From Bacilli bacterium (lineage in GTDB: Bacteria; Bacillota_I; Bacilli_A; RF39; UBA660), in the NCBI GenBank assembly GCA_017519965.1, contig JAFWRK010000081.1:1-13274 (forward strand): 13,274 bases of DNA, given 5' to 3'. The notes beneath the pieces were generated by a model that was not told the origin of the DNA, did not search any database, and worked only from the letters and a program-made list of their open reading frames with translations. Positions 1 to 6,427 of the stretch are shown here, one piece after another. Each line of letters begins with the position of its first letter. The stretch's first letter is position 1. Made by a program: the position numbers and the translations under genes.

Positions 1-1872
1 AGTGAAATAAGGGAACATCAATTGTTACATGCTAAAGATAAAATTATGTTGATTGTTAGAGTAGAATATAATGAAGATTTATCAGAAGATGATTTATTAG
101 TTTCTGACTTAAATTTAAATCTTTCTTTAGAATTTGAATATGTTCAAGCAGATGAAACTGCACAAGAAGGACCTGTAAGTATTTATTCTATGATGAAAAA
201 CAATAGTGTTATGGATAATATTAGAAGTGAATTTGTTAATAATGATAATGGTATTAATTATACTCAGTTTTCTCCATATAATGGAACTAATGGACAAGGT
301 TTTTATGAGTATTATAAAACAGCTAATGATGACATGCCAATTTATTATTATAGGGGAAATAATAGTAATTTAATAAAATTTGGTGGACAGTGCTTTAATA
401 TTATTAGGACAACAGATACTGGTGATGTTAAGTTGCTTTATAAAGGGCCAGTAGACAGTAATGATGTTTGTGTCAATTCTCAATCAACTATCAGCGCAAC
501 ATCTACTTTTACTAATTATAGTTATTATAGACCATTAAATGGTATTAATTATATGTATGGTGTTGTTGAATCTTCAAATAATACAATTGGTCTTCAAAGG
601 GAGCAATATATGTCTGCTTGGAATTCTTATGCCTATATGGGATCTTATTATTATTCGGATTCTATAACATATGATGGTAGATATTATCATTTAGTAAATC
701 CAACACCAACTTCTAATACTTCTTCTGCTGATGAACTTATTGGTAAATACCTTATGACAAGTGGTTGTTCTAGTACTGGTACATGTTCTTATGTGGATGT
801 TAGATATATGGTTTATAATAGTGGAGGGGAAATTTATTATTTGACCTTGTCTAATGGGCAAACTATAGAAGATTATAAAACTCCAATGTATTATGGTACA
901 GGTATTATAGATAATGGTGATGGTACATATACTTTAGAGAATCCTTTTTCATTATCTAGATATGATTGGATTTTACATGCTAAAGAAATAACTAATTATG
1001 CATATACTTGTAATAGTGGTTCTACTACGTGTTCTAGTCCTAGATATATTTTCAATTGTAATTCATATTATTACTATTATTATAATTTAAATGATGGAGT
1101 TTTATTTGGTAATGATTTTGAATGGATTGATAATAAGTATGTTTTAAAAGATACAACGTCATTATTTGATTTTAATAATGAGTATTCAAGATTAAATAAT
1201 TATCACTATACGTGTAGTAATACTAGTGGTGAATGTACAAAACTTAGATATGTTTATCGTGCTTCATCTTATCCAAATTTGACTTATAGTTATTTAGAAT
1301 TTTCTAATGGTAAAGATGTAGATGACTATATTGAAGAGATTTTTAATCCTGTAAATGATTCTATAGCAAAAACTTATATTGATAATTGGTATGCGGCGAA
1401 TATGTTAGATTATCAAAAATATATCAAAGATACTGTTTATTGTAATGATAGATCTTTTCCTAATGATACTAATAATGTCTTTAATCCAAATGGAGGAAAA
1501 ATTACTGAATCATTTATTTTTAGTGGCGTTAGTAGATTGCAGAGTAGTGATTTTATTCTTTCTTGTCCTAATGTTAGAGATAGTTTTACTGTATCTGGTG
1601 AAATAGGCAATGGAAAATTAACTTATCCTGTTGGATTAATAACTATGGATGAGGCGACTTTAAGTAGTGGTGGTTTTATCAATGATTTCATATATACTAT
1701 GACTCCTAGATCTGGTGGTAATGGTTCTAATATTATTTCTTATTCTAATTTGAGAATAAATGGACAGCAGCCAACTAAATTAAATCCTGTTATAGCAATT
1801 GATGGTAATTTAGTTGTAAATGGAGGAAATGGTACTCCAGGTAATCCCTATACATTAAGCTTATGGTATTAA
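1..1872 (+). CDS. Large repeat-containing surface protein, 3' part (5' end beyond window)
   Basis: The frame is open from base 1 (it reads SEIREHQLLHAK), so the gene enters from the left; the TTG at 22 is not needed as a start. About 623 residues are visible. Residue numbers count the TTG codon at 22 as 1. Residues about 8-43 (VRVEYNEDL, then LEFEYVQAD) resemble the C-terminal strands of the TasA-like paralogues downstream, so an upstream fibre-like domain is likely. Next come a PIYYYRG...FGGQCFNIIRTTDTGDVKLLYKG segment (106-142), three Cys-pair repeats (213-436), a WYAANMLDY...CNDRS segment (456-478), and a C-terminal module from YPVGLITMDEA (535) to GNGTPGNPYTLSL. I recognise this module order from multidomain surface proteins of uncultured gut Firmicutes, where the end resembles DUF6273-type domains. 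That is from memory, not a search. It is probably exported; no sortase LPXTG motif or transmembrane anchor is seen at the C-terminus. Function unknown. Confidence 0.75.
   Translation, partial: SEIREHQLLHAKDKIMLIVRVEYNEDLSEDDLLVSDLNLNLSLEFEYVQADETAQEGPVSIYSMMKNNSVMDNIRSEFVNNDNGINYTQFSPYNGTNGQGFYEYYKTANDDMPIYYYRGNNSNLIKFGGQCFNIIRTTDTGDVKLLYKGPVDSNDVCVNSQSTISATSTFTNYSYYRPLNGINYMYGVVESSNNTIGLQREQYMSAWNSYAYMGSYYYSDSITYDGRYYHLVNPTPTSNTSSADELIGKYLMTSGCSSTGTCSYVDVRYMVYNSGGEIYYLTLSNGQTIEDYKTPMYYGTGIIDNGDGTYTLENPFSLSRYDWILHAKEITNYAYTCNSGSTTCSSPRYIFNCNSYYYYYYNLNDGVLFGNDFEWIDNKYVLKDTTSLFDFNNEYSRLNNYHYTCSNTSGECTKLRYVYRASSYPNLTYSYLEFSNGKDVDDYIEEIFNPVNDSIAKTYIDNWYAANMLDYQKYIKDTVYCNDRSFPNDTNNVFNPNGGKITESFIFSGVSRLQSSDFILSCPNVRDSFTVSGEIGNGKLTYPVGLITMDEATLSSGGFINDFIYTMTPRSGGNGSNIISYSNLRINGQQPTKLNPVIAIDGNLVVNGGNGTPGNPYTLSLWY
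658..1329 (+). repeat. Three degenerate protein repeats with Cys pairs
   Basis: Three consecutive units of about 70-75 residues lie inside the surface protein (658-876, 901-1107, 1108-1329). Each runs: a G/N-K-Y-x-L opening, a variable segment, Y-x-(Y/M)-T-x-C with a second Cys 6-7 residues later, an R-Y-(M/I/V)-(V/F/Y) strand, then a Tyr-rich strand and a (S/N)-(N/D)-G turn, followed in units 1 and 3 by an acidic D-Y. The Cys pairs are residues 249/255, 330/337 and 398/405 (numbered from the TTG at 22). Spacing and order are conserved while sequence is not, so these are old duplications. Confidence 0.6.
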
Positions 1873-1902
1873 AATATGGAATTTAATTTCCATATTTTTT
1901 TT
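1871..1902 (+). terminator. Intrinsic terminator after the surface protein
   Basis: A perfect 11-bp inverted repeat (1871-1881 with 1888-1898, arm AAAATATGGAA) has a 6-nt loop and an uninterrupted T run over 1895-1902. The stem is AT-rich with only two G-C pairs. Its 5' arm begins on the last two bases of the TAA stop codon (1870-1872). Confidence 0.8.
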
Positions 1903-1915
1903 AATTTCATATAAT
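1887..1915 (+). promoter_or_regulatory. Putative sigma-A promoter for murE
   Basis: A perfect -10 TATAAT (1910-1915) lies 17 bp after a weak -35, TTTCCA (1887-1892, 4/6), which sits in the 3' arm of the preceding terminator. The predicted start near 1922 falls on the ribosome-binding site, which would give an almost leaderless mRNA. The weak -35 and generally AT-rich background lower confidence. Confidence 0.4.
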
Positions 1916-1932
1916 AATATTAGGTGATTATA

Positions 1933-3330
1933 ATGAAAAAGTTAAATGAACTTATATCATGTGATTATAATATAGATATTTTTGGTATTACTGATGATTC
2001 TAGAAAAGTAAAAAATGGTTATTTGTTTGTAGCTACTAGAGGATATAATGTAGATCATTTTAATTATATAGATGAAGCTATTAATAATGGGGCTGTTGCT
2101 ATTGTAACTGATAGAAAGATAAGAAAAAATATTCCTATAATTGTAGTATCAAATATTAATGATTTATATTATGAAATATGTGAAAAGTATTATGATGTTG
2201 ATTTATCATATTTTAATTTCATAGGTATTACAGGTACTGATGGTAAAACTACTACATCAACTATTGTTAAGAGATTACTTAATAATATTAGAAAAACTTG
2301 TTATATAGGTACTAATGGAGTAGAAATAGGTAGTGATTATTATAATATAAATAATACTACTCCTTGTATTGAAGAATTATATTATATTTTAAGTCTTTGT
2401 AAGAAAAATAATTGTAAAGATATTGTGATGGAAGTATCAAGTGAAGCTTTGCTTCATGAACGTGTAAAGAATTTTATATATAAGGTAGTTGGGTTTACAA
2501 ATATTACAGAAGATCATTTAAATGTTCATAAGTCTTTGGAAAGCTATATTGAATGTAAGAAAAGATTAACCAATTATTTAGATGATAATGGTATTTGTAT
2601 TGTAAATGGTGATGATAATAATTGTAGAAGTATTGTGTCTAATAACACTGTTACTTTTGGATTTGATTTGTCAAATGATTGTATAATTAAACTTGTGGAT
2701 AAAAATAATGAGCATACTATTTTTGAAATTAATTATTTAGATAATTGTTATAAAATAATATCTCCTTTTGTTGGTAAATATAATATTTATAATGTTACCA
2801 TGTCATTTTTAATTTGTTTACATTATGGATTAAGCCCTGAATACTTAGTTGATTCTATTAGTAAGTTAAAATGTGTTTCTGGTAGAAGAGAGGTTTTAGA
2901 TTTTGGACAAGATTTCGAAATAATACTAGATTATGCACATACTTTTAATGGAATTAAAGAAGTAATTGAGAGTGTGGATAAAAATAAAAGACTAATTGTA
3001 GTTACTGGTTGTGCTGGAGGTAGAGAAAAAGAAAAAAGACATCTTATTGGAGATTATATATTAAATAATTGTGATATTTCTATATTTACTATGGATGATC
3101 CTAGGTATGAAGATGTAAATGATATTATTGATGATATGGTTGGAAACTCTAATTTAAAATACATGAGAATAATAGATAGAAAGAAAGCTATATTTGAGGC
3201 ATTTGATTTAGCAGATTCAAATACTACTGTTTTAATATTAGGAAAAGGTAGAGACAATTATATGGCAATTGGGAATAGAAAAGAATATTATAGTGATTAT
3301 GATTCCATCAAAGAATACTTTGATAAGTAG
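1933..3330 (+). CDS. murE: UDP-N-acetylmuramoyl-tripeptide synthetase (MurE-type Mur ligase)
   Basis: This cytosolic ATP-dependent ligase adds the third amino acid (L-Lys or meso-diaminopimelate) to UDP-MurNAc-L-Ala-D-Glu in peptidoglycan synthesis. The 465 aa are near the usual MurE length. Visible motifs: DSR (22-24) for the nucleotide substrate, P-loop GITGTDGKTTT (98-108), TTP (142-144), EVSSEAL (167-173), FTNITEDHLNVH (188-199), the Lys of Y-x-x-x-K-x-x-L (K209) that is carbamylated in the family, GRRE (317-320), DYAHT (333-337) and DDPRYED (388-394). Oddities: DYAHTF where DYAHTP is usual, EVSSE for EVSSH, and GKGRD (437-441) for GKGHE. The specificity loop is DDPR rather than the DNPR of E. 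coli, so the third residue cannot be fixed. The ATG at 1933 is preferred over an in-frame GTG at 1924 because AGGTGAT (1922-1928) is the ribosome-binding site and overlaps that GTG. Other cell-wall genes are not adjacent. Confidence 0.88.
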   Translation: MKKLNELISCDYNIDIFGITDDSRKVKNGYLFVATRGYNVDHFNYIDEAINNGAVAIVTDRKIRKNIPIIVVSNINDLYYEICEKYYDVDLSYFNFIGITGTDGKTTTSTIVKRLLNNIRKTCYIGTNGVEIGSDYYNINNTTPCIEELYYILSLCKKNNCKDIVMEVSSEALLHERVKNFIYKVVGFTNITEDHLNVHKSLESYIECKKRLTNYLDDNGICIVNGDDNNCRSIVSNNTVTFGFDLSNDCIIKLVDKNNEHTIFEINYLDNCYKIISPFVGKYNIYNVTMSFLICLHYGLSPEYLVDSISKLKCVSGRREVLDFGQDFEIILDYAHTFNGIKEVIESVDKNKRLIVVTGCAGGREKEKRHLIGDYILNNCDISIFTMDDPRYEDVNDIIDDMVGNSNLKYMRIIDRKKAIFEAFDLADSNTTVLILGKGRDNYMAIGNRKEYYSDYDSIKEYFDK

Positions 3331-3341
3331 ATTTCCTTTTC

Positions 3342-3370
3342 TTGACATACTTTTAATTTACCTCTAAAAT
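3342..3370 (+). promoter_or_regulatory. Strong sigma-A promoter of rny
   Basis: The -35 is a perfect TTGACA (3342-3347). A 17-bp spacer leads to TAAAAT (3365-3370, 5/6 to consensus). It lies in the 84-bp gap after murE, so rny can be transcribed on its own. The predicted start is about 3376-3378. Confidence 0.85.
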
Positions 3371-3375
3371 AGAAT

Positions 3376-3400
3376 TAGATTAGAGTTAAATACTAATCTA
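3376..3400 (+). promoter_or_regulatory. 5'-terminal hairpin in the rny leader
   Basis: A perfect 8-bp inverted repeat (TAGATTAG 3376-3383, CTAATCTA 3393-3400) encloses a 9-nt loop. It begins at or within two bases of the predicted transcript start. It ends 3 nt before the GGAGG ribosome-binding site (3404-3408). There is no T tract, so it is not a terminator. Possible roles are protection of the 5' end or control of rny translation or decay; both are inference. Confidence 0.5.
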
Positions 3401-3414
3401 GATGGAGGAAGAGT

Positions 3415-4965
3415 ATGAAGTATGTAATTTTCCCCATTTTACTTGTAATTGGTATAATTATAGGTTTTGCAGTTTCGCACATTTTAAATAATATGAAAGT
3501 TTCTAATGCAAATAAAGAAGCTGAAAAGATTATTGATAAAGCAAAAAAAGAAATTGAAAAAGCTAAAAGAGATGCTGCTATAGAGCAAAAAGAAGAAGCT
3601 CATAAGCAAAAAATGGATTTAGAGAAAGAGATTCGTGAAAAGAAAGCTGAATTGAAAGAATCTGAAAATAGATTACTACAAAGAGAAGCTAATATTGATA
3701 AACGCGATGAGATGTATCAAAAACGTGAATCTGCTTTAGATGAACGTGAAGAAAAATTAAGTGAACGTCTTGATGAAATCCAAAACGAAAAAAGTAAAGT
3801 GGAGGATATTAAGAAGGAACAACTAGATTTACTTGAGAAAATATCTGGTTTTAGTAAGGAAAAAGCTAAAGATATGGTTATGTCTAAAGTTCGTGAGAAC
3901 ATGAACAAAGAAATAGCTGAATATATTAGAGAAAGAGAAAATGAAGCTAAATTAGAGGCGGATAAAACTGCTAGAGAATTAATAGTTAGTTCAATGCAAA
4001 AATATGCTGCCGATATAGCTAGTGATCAAACTGTAACAGTTGTTGGTTTACCTAACGAAGAAATGAAGGGTAGAATCATAGGTCGTGAAGGTAGAAATAT
4101 TAGAACTATAGAAGCTATTACTGGTGTAGATTTAATAATTGATGATACTCCTGAGGCTGTAGTTTTATCTAGTTTTGATCCTTTACGTAGAGAAATTGCA
4201 AGAGTTACATTAGAGAGTTTAATTAAGGATGGTAGAATTCATCCTACTAGAATTGAAGAACTATATGATAAAGTTTGCAAGGATATTAAGCAGCAAATTA
4301 TTGAGTATGGTAAAGATGCTACTTTTGAGTTGGGATTAACTAAGTTTGATCCAGAATTATTAGAAATAATTGGTAAACTTCATTTTAGAACAAGTTATGG
4401 ACAAAATGCATTACAACATTCTATTGAAGTATCACATTTATCTGGATTACTTGCTGGTGAATTAGGTGAGGATATTGTTCTTGCTAAAAGAGCTGGTTTA
4501 CTACATGATATTGGTAAAGCAATTGATCATGAAATTGAAGGTAGTCATGTAGATATTGGTGTTGATATAGCTAAAAAATATAAAGAAAATCCAGTTGTTA
4601 TTAATGCAATTGCTTCTCATCATGGAGATACACAAGCTACATCTGTTATATCTATAATAGTTGCTATAGCTGATGCGTTATCTGCATCACGTCCAGGTGC
4701 TAGAAATGATTCTTTAGAGAACTATATTAAACGTCTTGAACAACTAGAAGGTGCTGCTAATGAAATTAAAGGTGTTGAAAAAACTTTCGCAGTACAAGCT
4801 GGTAGAGAATTAAGAGTAATAGTTAAACCTGAAGAGGTAGATGATTTAGAATCTCATAGAATAGCTAGAGAGATTAAAGAGAAGATTGAATCTACTTTGA
4901 AGTATCCAGGTACTATTAAAATAACGGTTATTCGTGAAACAAGAGCACAAGAAGAAGCTAAATAA
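3415..4965 (+). CDS. rny: Ribonuclease Y, membrane-anchored endoribonuclease
   Basis: RNase Y starts mRNA decay by endonucleolytic cleavage at the inner face of the membrane in many Firmicutes. The 516 aa match the usual length (about 520). Visible order: one N-terminal transmembrane helix (about 3-24), a long charged Lys/Glu-rich coiled coil (about 30-145), a KH RNA-binding domain with [12 protein letters not shown] (219-230), and an HD metal-dependent phosphodiesterase domain with H335, H341, HDIGK (364-368) and HHGD (402-405), then the conserved C-terminal region. All catalytic HD residues appear intact. The ATG at 3415 is preceded by GGAGG (3404-3408). It uses CGT/CGC arginine codons more often than its neighbours (about ten by eye), consistent with higher expression. 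It has its own promoter and terminator, so it appears monocistronic. Confidence 0.97.
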   Translation: MKYVIFPILLVIGIIIGFAVSHILNNMKVSNANKEAEKIIDKAKKEIEKAKRDAAIEQKEEAHKQKMDLEKEIREKKAELKESENRLLQREANIDKRDEMYQKRESALDEREEKLSERLDEIQNEKSKVEDIKKEQLDLLEKISGFSKEKAKDMVMSKVRENMNKEIAEYIRERENEAKLEADKTARELIVSSMQKYAADIASDQTVTVVGLPNEEMKGRIIGREGRNIRTIEAITGVDLIIDDTPEAVVLSSFDPLRREIARVTLESLIKDGRIHPTRIEELYDKVCKDIKQQIIEYGKDATFELGLTKFDPELLEIIGKLHFRTSYGQNALQHSIEVSHLSGLLAGELGEDIVLAKRAGLLHDIGKAIDHEIEGSHVDIGVDIAKKYKENPVVINAIASHHGDTQATSVISIIVAIADALSASRPGARNDSLENYIKRLEQLEGAANEIKGVEKTFAVQAGRELRVIVKPEEVDDLESHRIAREIKEKIESTLKYPGTIKITVIRETRAQEEAK

Positions 4966-4988
4966 TTGCTTCTTCTTTTATTTTTTTT
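4949..4988 (+). terminator. Intrinsic terminator embedded in the 3' end of rny
   Basis: A perfect 10-bp stem (4949-4958 with 4968-4977, arm AAGAAGAAGC) has a 9-nt loop, followed by TTA and an 8-T run (4981-4988). The 5' arm is the final coding sequence of rny and the TAA stop (4963-4965) lies in the loop, so terminator and coding sequence overlap completely. Confidence 0.8.
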
Positions 4989-4994
4989 ATATTT

Positions 4995-5003
4995 TGTTAT
5001 AAT
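4995..5003 (+). promoter_or_regulatory. Extended -10 promoter of the TasA-like operon
   Basis: TGTTATAAT is an extended -10 element (TGnTATAAT) just after the rny terminator. The -35 position, 17 bp upstream, is poor (CTTTTA), as is common with extended -10 promoters. The predicted start is near 5010. That gives a leader of about 135 nt covering the decayed copy at 5024-5128 before the first intact gene. Confidence 0.55.
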
Positions 5004-5023
5004 ATTATTAGAGTGTGATAATA

Positions 5024-5128
5024 ATGGGAAGATTTGATTTATAAAATAAAAAAAGTTTATTGTTACTTTTATCTGTTTCAGTAGAATTTACTGATGATAA
5101 ATCTATTTCTAGAATTTCTGGTTTTTAA
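5024..5128 (+). pseudogene. Decayed, internally deleted copy of the TasA-like gene
   Basis: Frame 5024-5128 reads MGRFDL, a TAA stop, then NKKSLLLLLSVSV and EFTDDKSISRISGF, then TAA. The first part matches the start of the intact paralogues (MKIFHS-KKSLVILL and NKNSLLIIL, including DNA-level similarity to 5799-5825). The last part resembles their C-terminal end (VSYTDDYNARLFESSW). About 170 central residues are missing but the frame on both sides is the same. This fits a tandem copy that lost its middle by in-frame deletion and gained an early stop. It lies between the operon promoter and the first intact paralogue. Alternative: a leader with a 6-codon ORF; the matches at both ends favour a remnant. 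Confidence 0.6.
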
Positions 5129-5144
5129 AAGGTAGGTGTTATTT

Positions 5145-5774
5145 ATGAAAATATTTCATTCTAAAAAAAGTCTTGTAATTTTATTAATTATTTCTATATT
5201 TAGTGTTGGTATTATATCAATAGCTTTTGCAGCACTTAGTCAAACATTAAATATAACTTCAGGTAAGGTTACTCAAAATGCTCTTACTTGGAATGTTGGT
5301 TTTGTTGAGGGTACTTATAATGGACAAGCTGGAGGAACAAGTAGTACAGGAAGATCTTGCGGAAATATTACTGCTACAAGAAATACACTAACGGTAGCCA
5401 ATACTACTTTAAGTAAACCTGGAGATTCATGCTATTATAATATTTCTATGTCTAATACTGGTGATTTAAATGCATATTTAAAAACTATTTCTTATACTAA
5501 GCCAACTAGTACTAACTGTACTATAGTTCCTGCTAATACAACAGAAGAAAGATATGGTTCTATGACTTGTGGAAATATTAAATATTATATTTGGTCTGGA
5601 TGTGCTTCTTTGAATGGAATTTTAAAAAATAATACAAGTTATTTAAAATTATATGTAGAATATATAGGTGATTCTTTGAATAGCACTGCTGTTACACAAA
5701 AAAATGCCCAAATAACTGTTTCTTATACTGATGATTATAATGCTAGATTATTTGAGTCTAGTTGGCAATGCTAA
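5145..5774 (+). CDS. TasA/camelysin-like secreted protein, paralogue A
   Basis: The 209 aa have an N-terminal signal peptide: short basic start, hydrophobic core (about 9-26) and an AFA (27-29) signal-peptidase site, with the mature part starting near ALSQTLNI. The mature part has the layout of the TasA/CalY family: an N-terminal strand with a GKVTQNALTW segment, TLSKPGD (88-94) followed by a (S/N)NTG(S/D)L-type stretch (104-108), and a final pair of strands, VEYIG and QKNAQITVSYTDD. TasA members form extracellular fibres by strand exchange. A similar role here is inference from layout, not a search. Six cysteines (72, 96, 125, 142, 153, 209) are unusual for TasA and suggest disulfides. The ATG at 5145 is chosen over the in-frame GTG at 5136 because AGGTG (5134-5138) is the ribosome-binding site and overlaps that GTG. 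No SipW peptidase is in the window. Confidence 0.7.
   Translation: MKIFHSKKSLVILLIISIFSVGIISIAFAALSQTLNITSGKVTQNALTWNVGFVEGTYNGQAGGTSSTGRSCGNITATRNTLTVANTTLSKPGDSCYYNISMSNTGDLNAYLKTISYTKPTSTNCTIVPANTTEERYGSMTCGNIKYYIWSGCASLNGILKNNTSYLKLYVEYIGDSLNSTAVTQKNAQITVSYTDDYNARLFESSWQC
5220..5282 (+). repeat. 63-bp exact repeat, copy 1 (in paralogue A)
   Basis: These 63 bases are identical to 6497-6559 in paralogue C. They cover the signal-peptide end and first mature strand (IAFAALSQTLN through QNA). Flanking sequence diverges abruptly on both sides, and paralogue B differs at many positions here. Confidence 0.9.
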
Positions 5775-5789
5775 CAGGAGATTTGAATT

Positions 5790-6416
5790 ATGTTAAAGAA
5801 TAAGAATAGTTTATTAATTATATTAGGTGTTGCATTAGTAAGTTTAGGTGCTGTATCTATAGCTTTTGCTGCACTAAGTAGAACATTAAATATTACTCAT
5901 GGTAATGTAACTCAAAGTGCTTTAACTTGGGATGTTGGGTTTGTTGCTGGAACTTATACTGGTGATGCTTATGGTACAAGTAGTAATGGAAGATCTTGTG
6001 GAAATATTACAGCTACTAGAAGTACTTTAACAGTAGCTAATACTACACTTAGCAAGCCAGGGGATAAGTGTTCTTATTATTTAGCATCATCTAATGATGG
6101 TAGTCTAGATGCTTATCTACAATCTATTACTTATACTCAACCTACAAGCACTACTTGTACTATAGTTCAAGCAAATACAGATGAAGATTATCAGTATGGA
6201 TATATGACTTGTGGAAACTTAAGATATTATCTTGATTCTAGTTGTGATTATTTAAATAATTTAGAGAGTGATGATATAAAAAATTTCTATTTAACTGTTG
6301 AATATATAGGTAATAGTTTAAATGGATCAGCTGTTACTCAAAGAAATGCTAAAATAACTATCTCATATACTGAAAATCAAAATCTTAAATTGTTTGCTTC
6401 TGGATGGGAGTGTTAA
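5790..6416 (+). CDS. TasA/camelysin-like secreted protein, paralogue B
   Basis: The 208 aa have the same plan as paralogue A: signal peptide MLKNKNSLLIILGVALVSLG ending in AFA (25-27), then SRTLNITHGNVTQSALTWDV, TLSKPGDKC, SNDGSLDAYL (101-110) and the closing VEYIG...TQRNAKITISYTE strands. All six cysteines of A are kept (70, 94, 123, 141, 152, 208), with the last being the C-terminal residue. The ATG at 5790 follows AGGAG (5776-5780) with a 9-nt spacer and lies 15 nt after the stop of A, with no terminator between them, so A and B are co-transcribed. Similarity to A is highest in the first 120 residues and lowest at about 125-165, the likely variable face. Product likely exported; exact function unknown. 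Confidence 0.7.
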   Translation: MLKNKNSLLIILGVALVSLGAVSIAFAALSRTLNITHGNVTQSALTWDVGFVAGTYTGDAYGTSSNGRSCGNITATRSTLTVANTTLSKPGDKCSYYLASSNDGSLDAYLQSITYTQPTSTTCTIVQANTDEDYQYGYMTCGNLRYYLDSSCDYLNNLESDDIKNFYLTVEYIGNSLNGSAVTQRNAKITISYTENQNLKLFASGWEC

Positions 6417-6427
6417 TAGGAGGATAT

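Noticed and set aside
22..24. TTG as a start codon for the left-edge protein
   Set aside because: The frame is open to base 1, no ribosome-binding site precedes it, and the following residues begin in the middle of a domain-like strand.
1063..1095. TAT/TAC-rich run as a phase-variable microsatellite
   Set aside because: It is a Tyr-rich protein stretch with mixed TAT, TAC and AAT codons, not a uniform repeat unit that would slip readily.
3054..3257. Minus-strand open frame opposite murE
   Set aside because: It lies wholly inside murE, has no ribosome-binding site or recognisable domain, and is explained as an antisense shadow of the ligase codons.
3717..3908. Minus-strand open frame opposite the rny coiled coil
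   Set aside because: Its Ser/Phe/Leu-rich product is the complement of the Lys/Glu-rich coiled coil; no gene signals are present.
5024..5044. Six-codon attenuator leader peptide (MGRFDL)
   Set aside because: Similarity continues past the stop to the paralogue signal peptide, and no terminator/anti-terminator pair is visible before 5145; a relic explains it better.
6404..6427. ATG at 6404 as start of paralogue C
   Set aside because: It would sit inside the end of gene B and its first codons encode the AGGAGG ribosome-binding site; 6428 matches the start of paralogue B.
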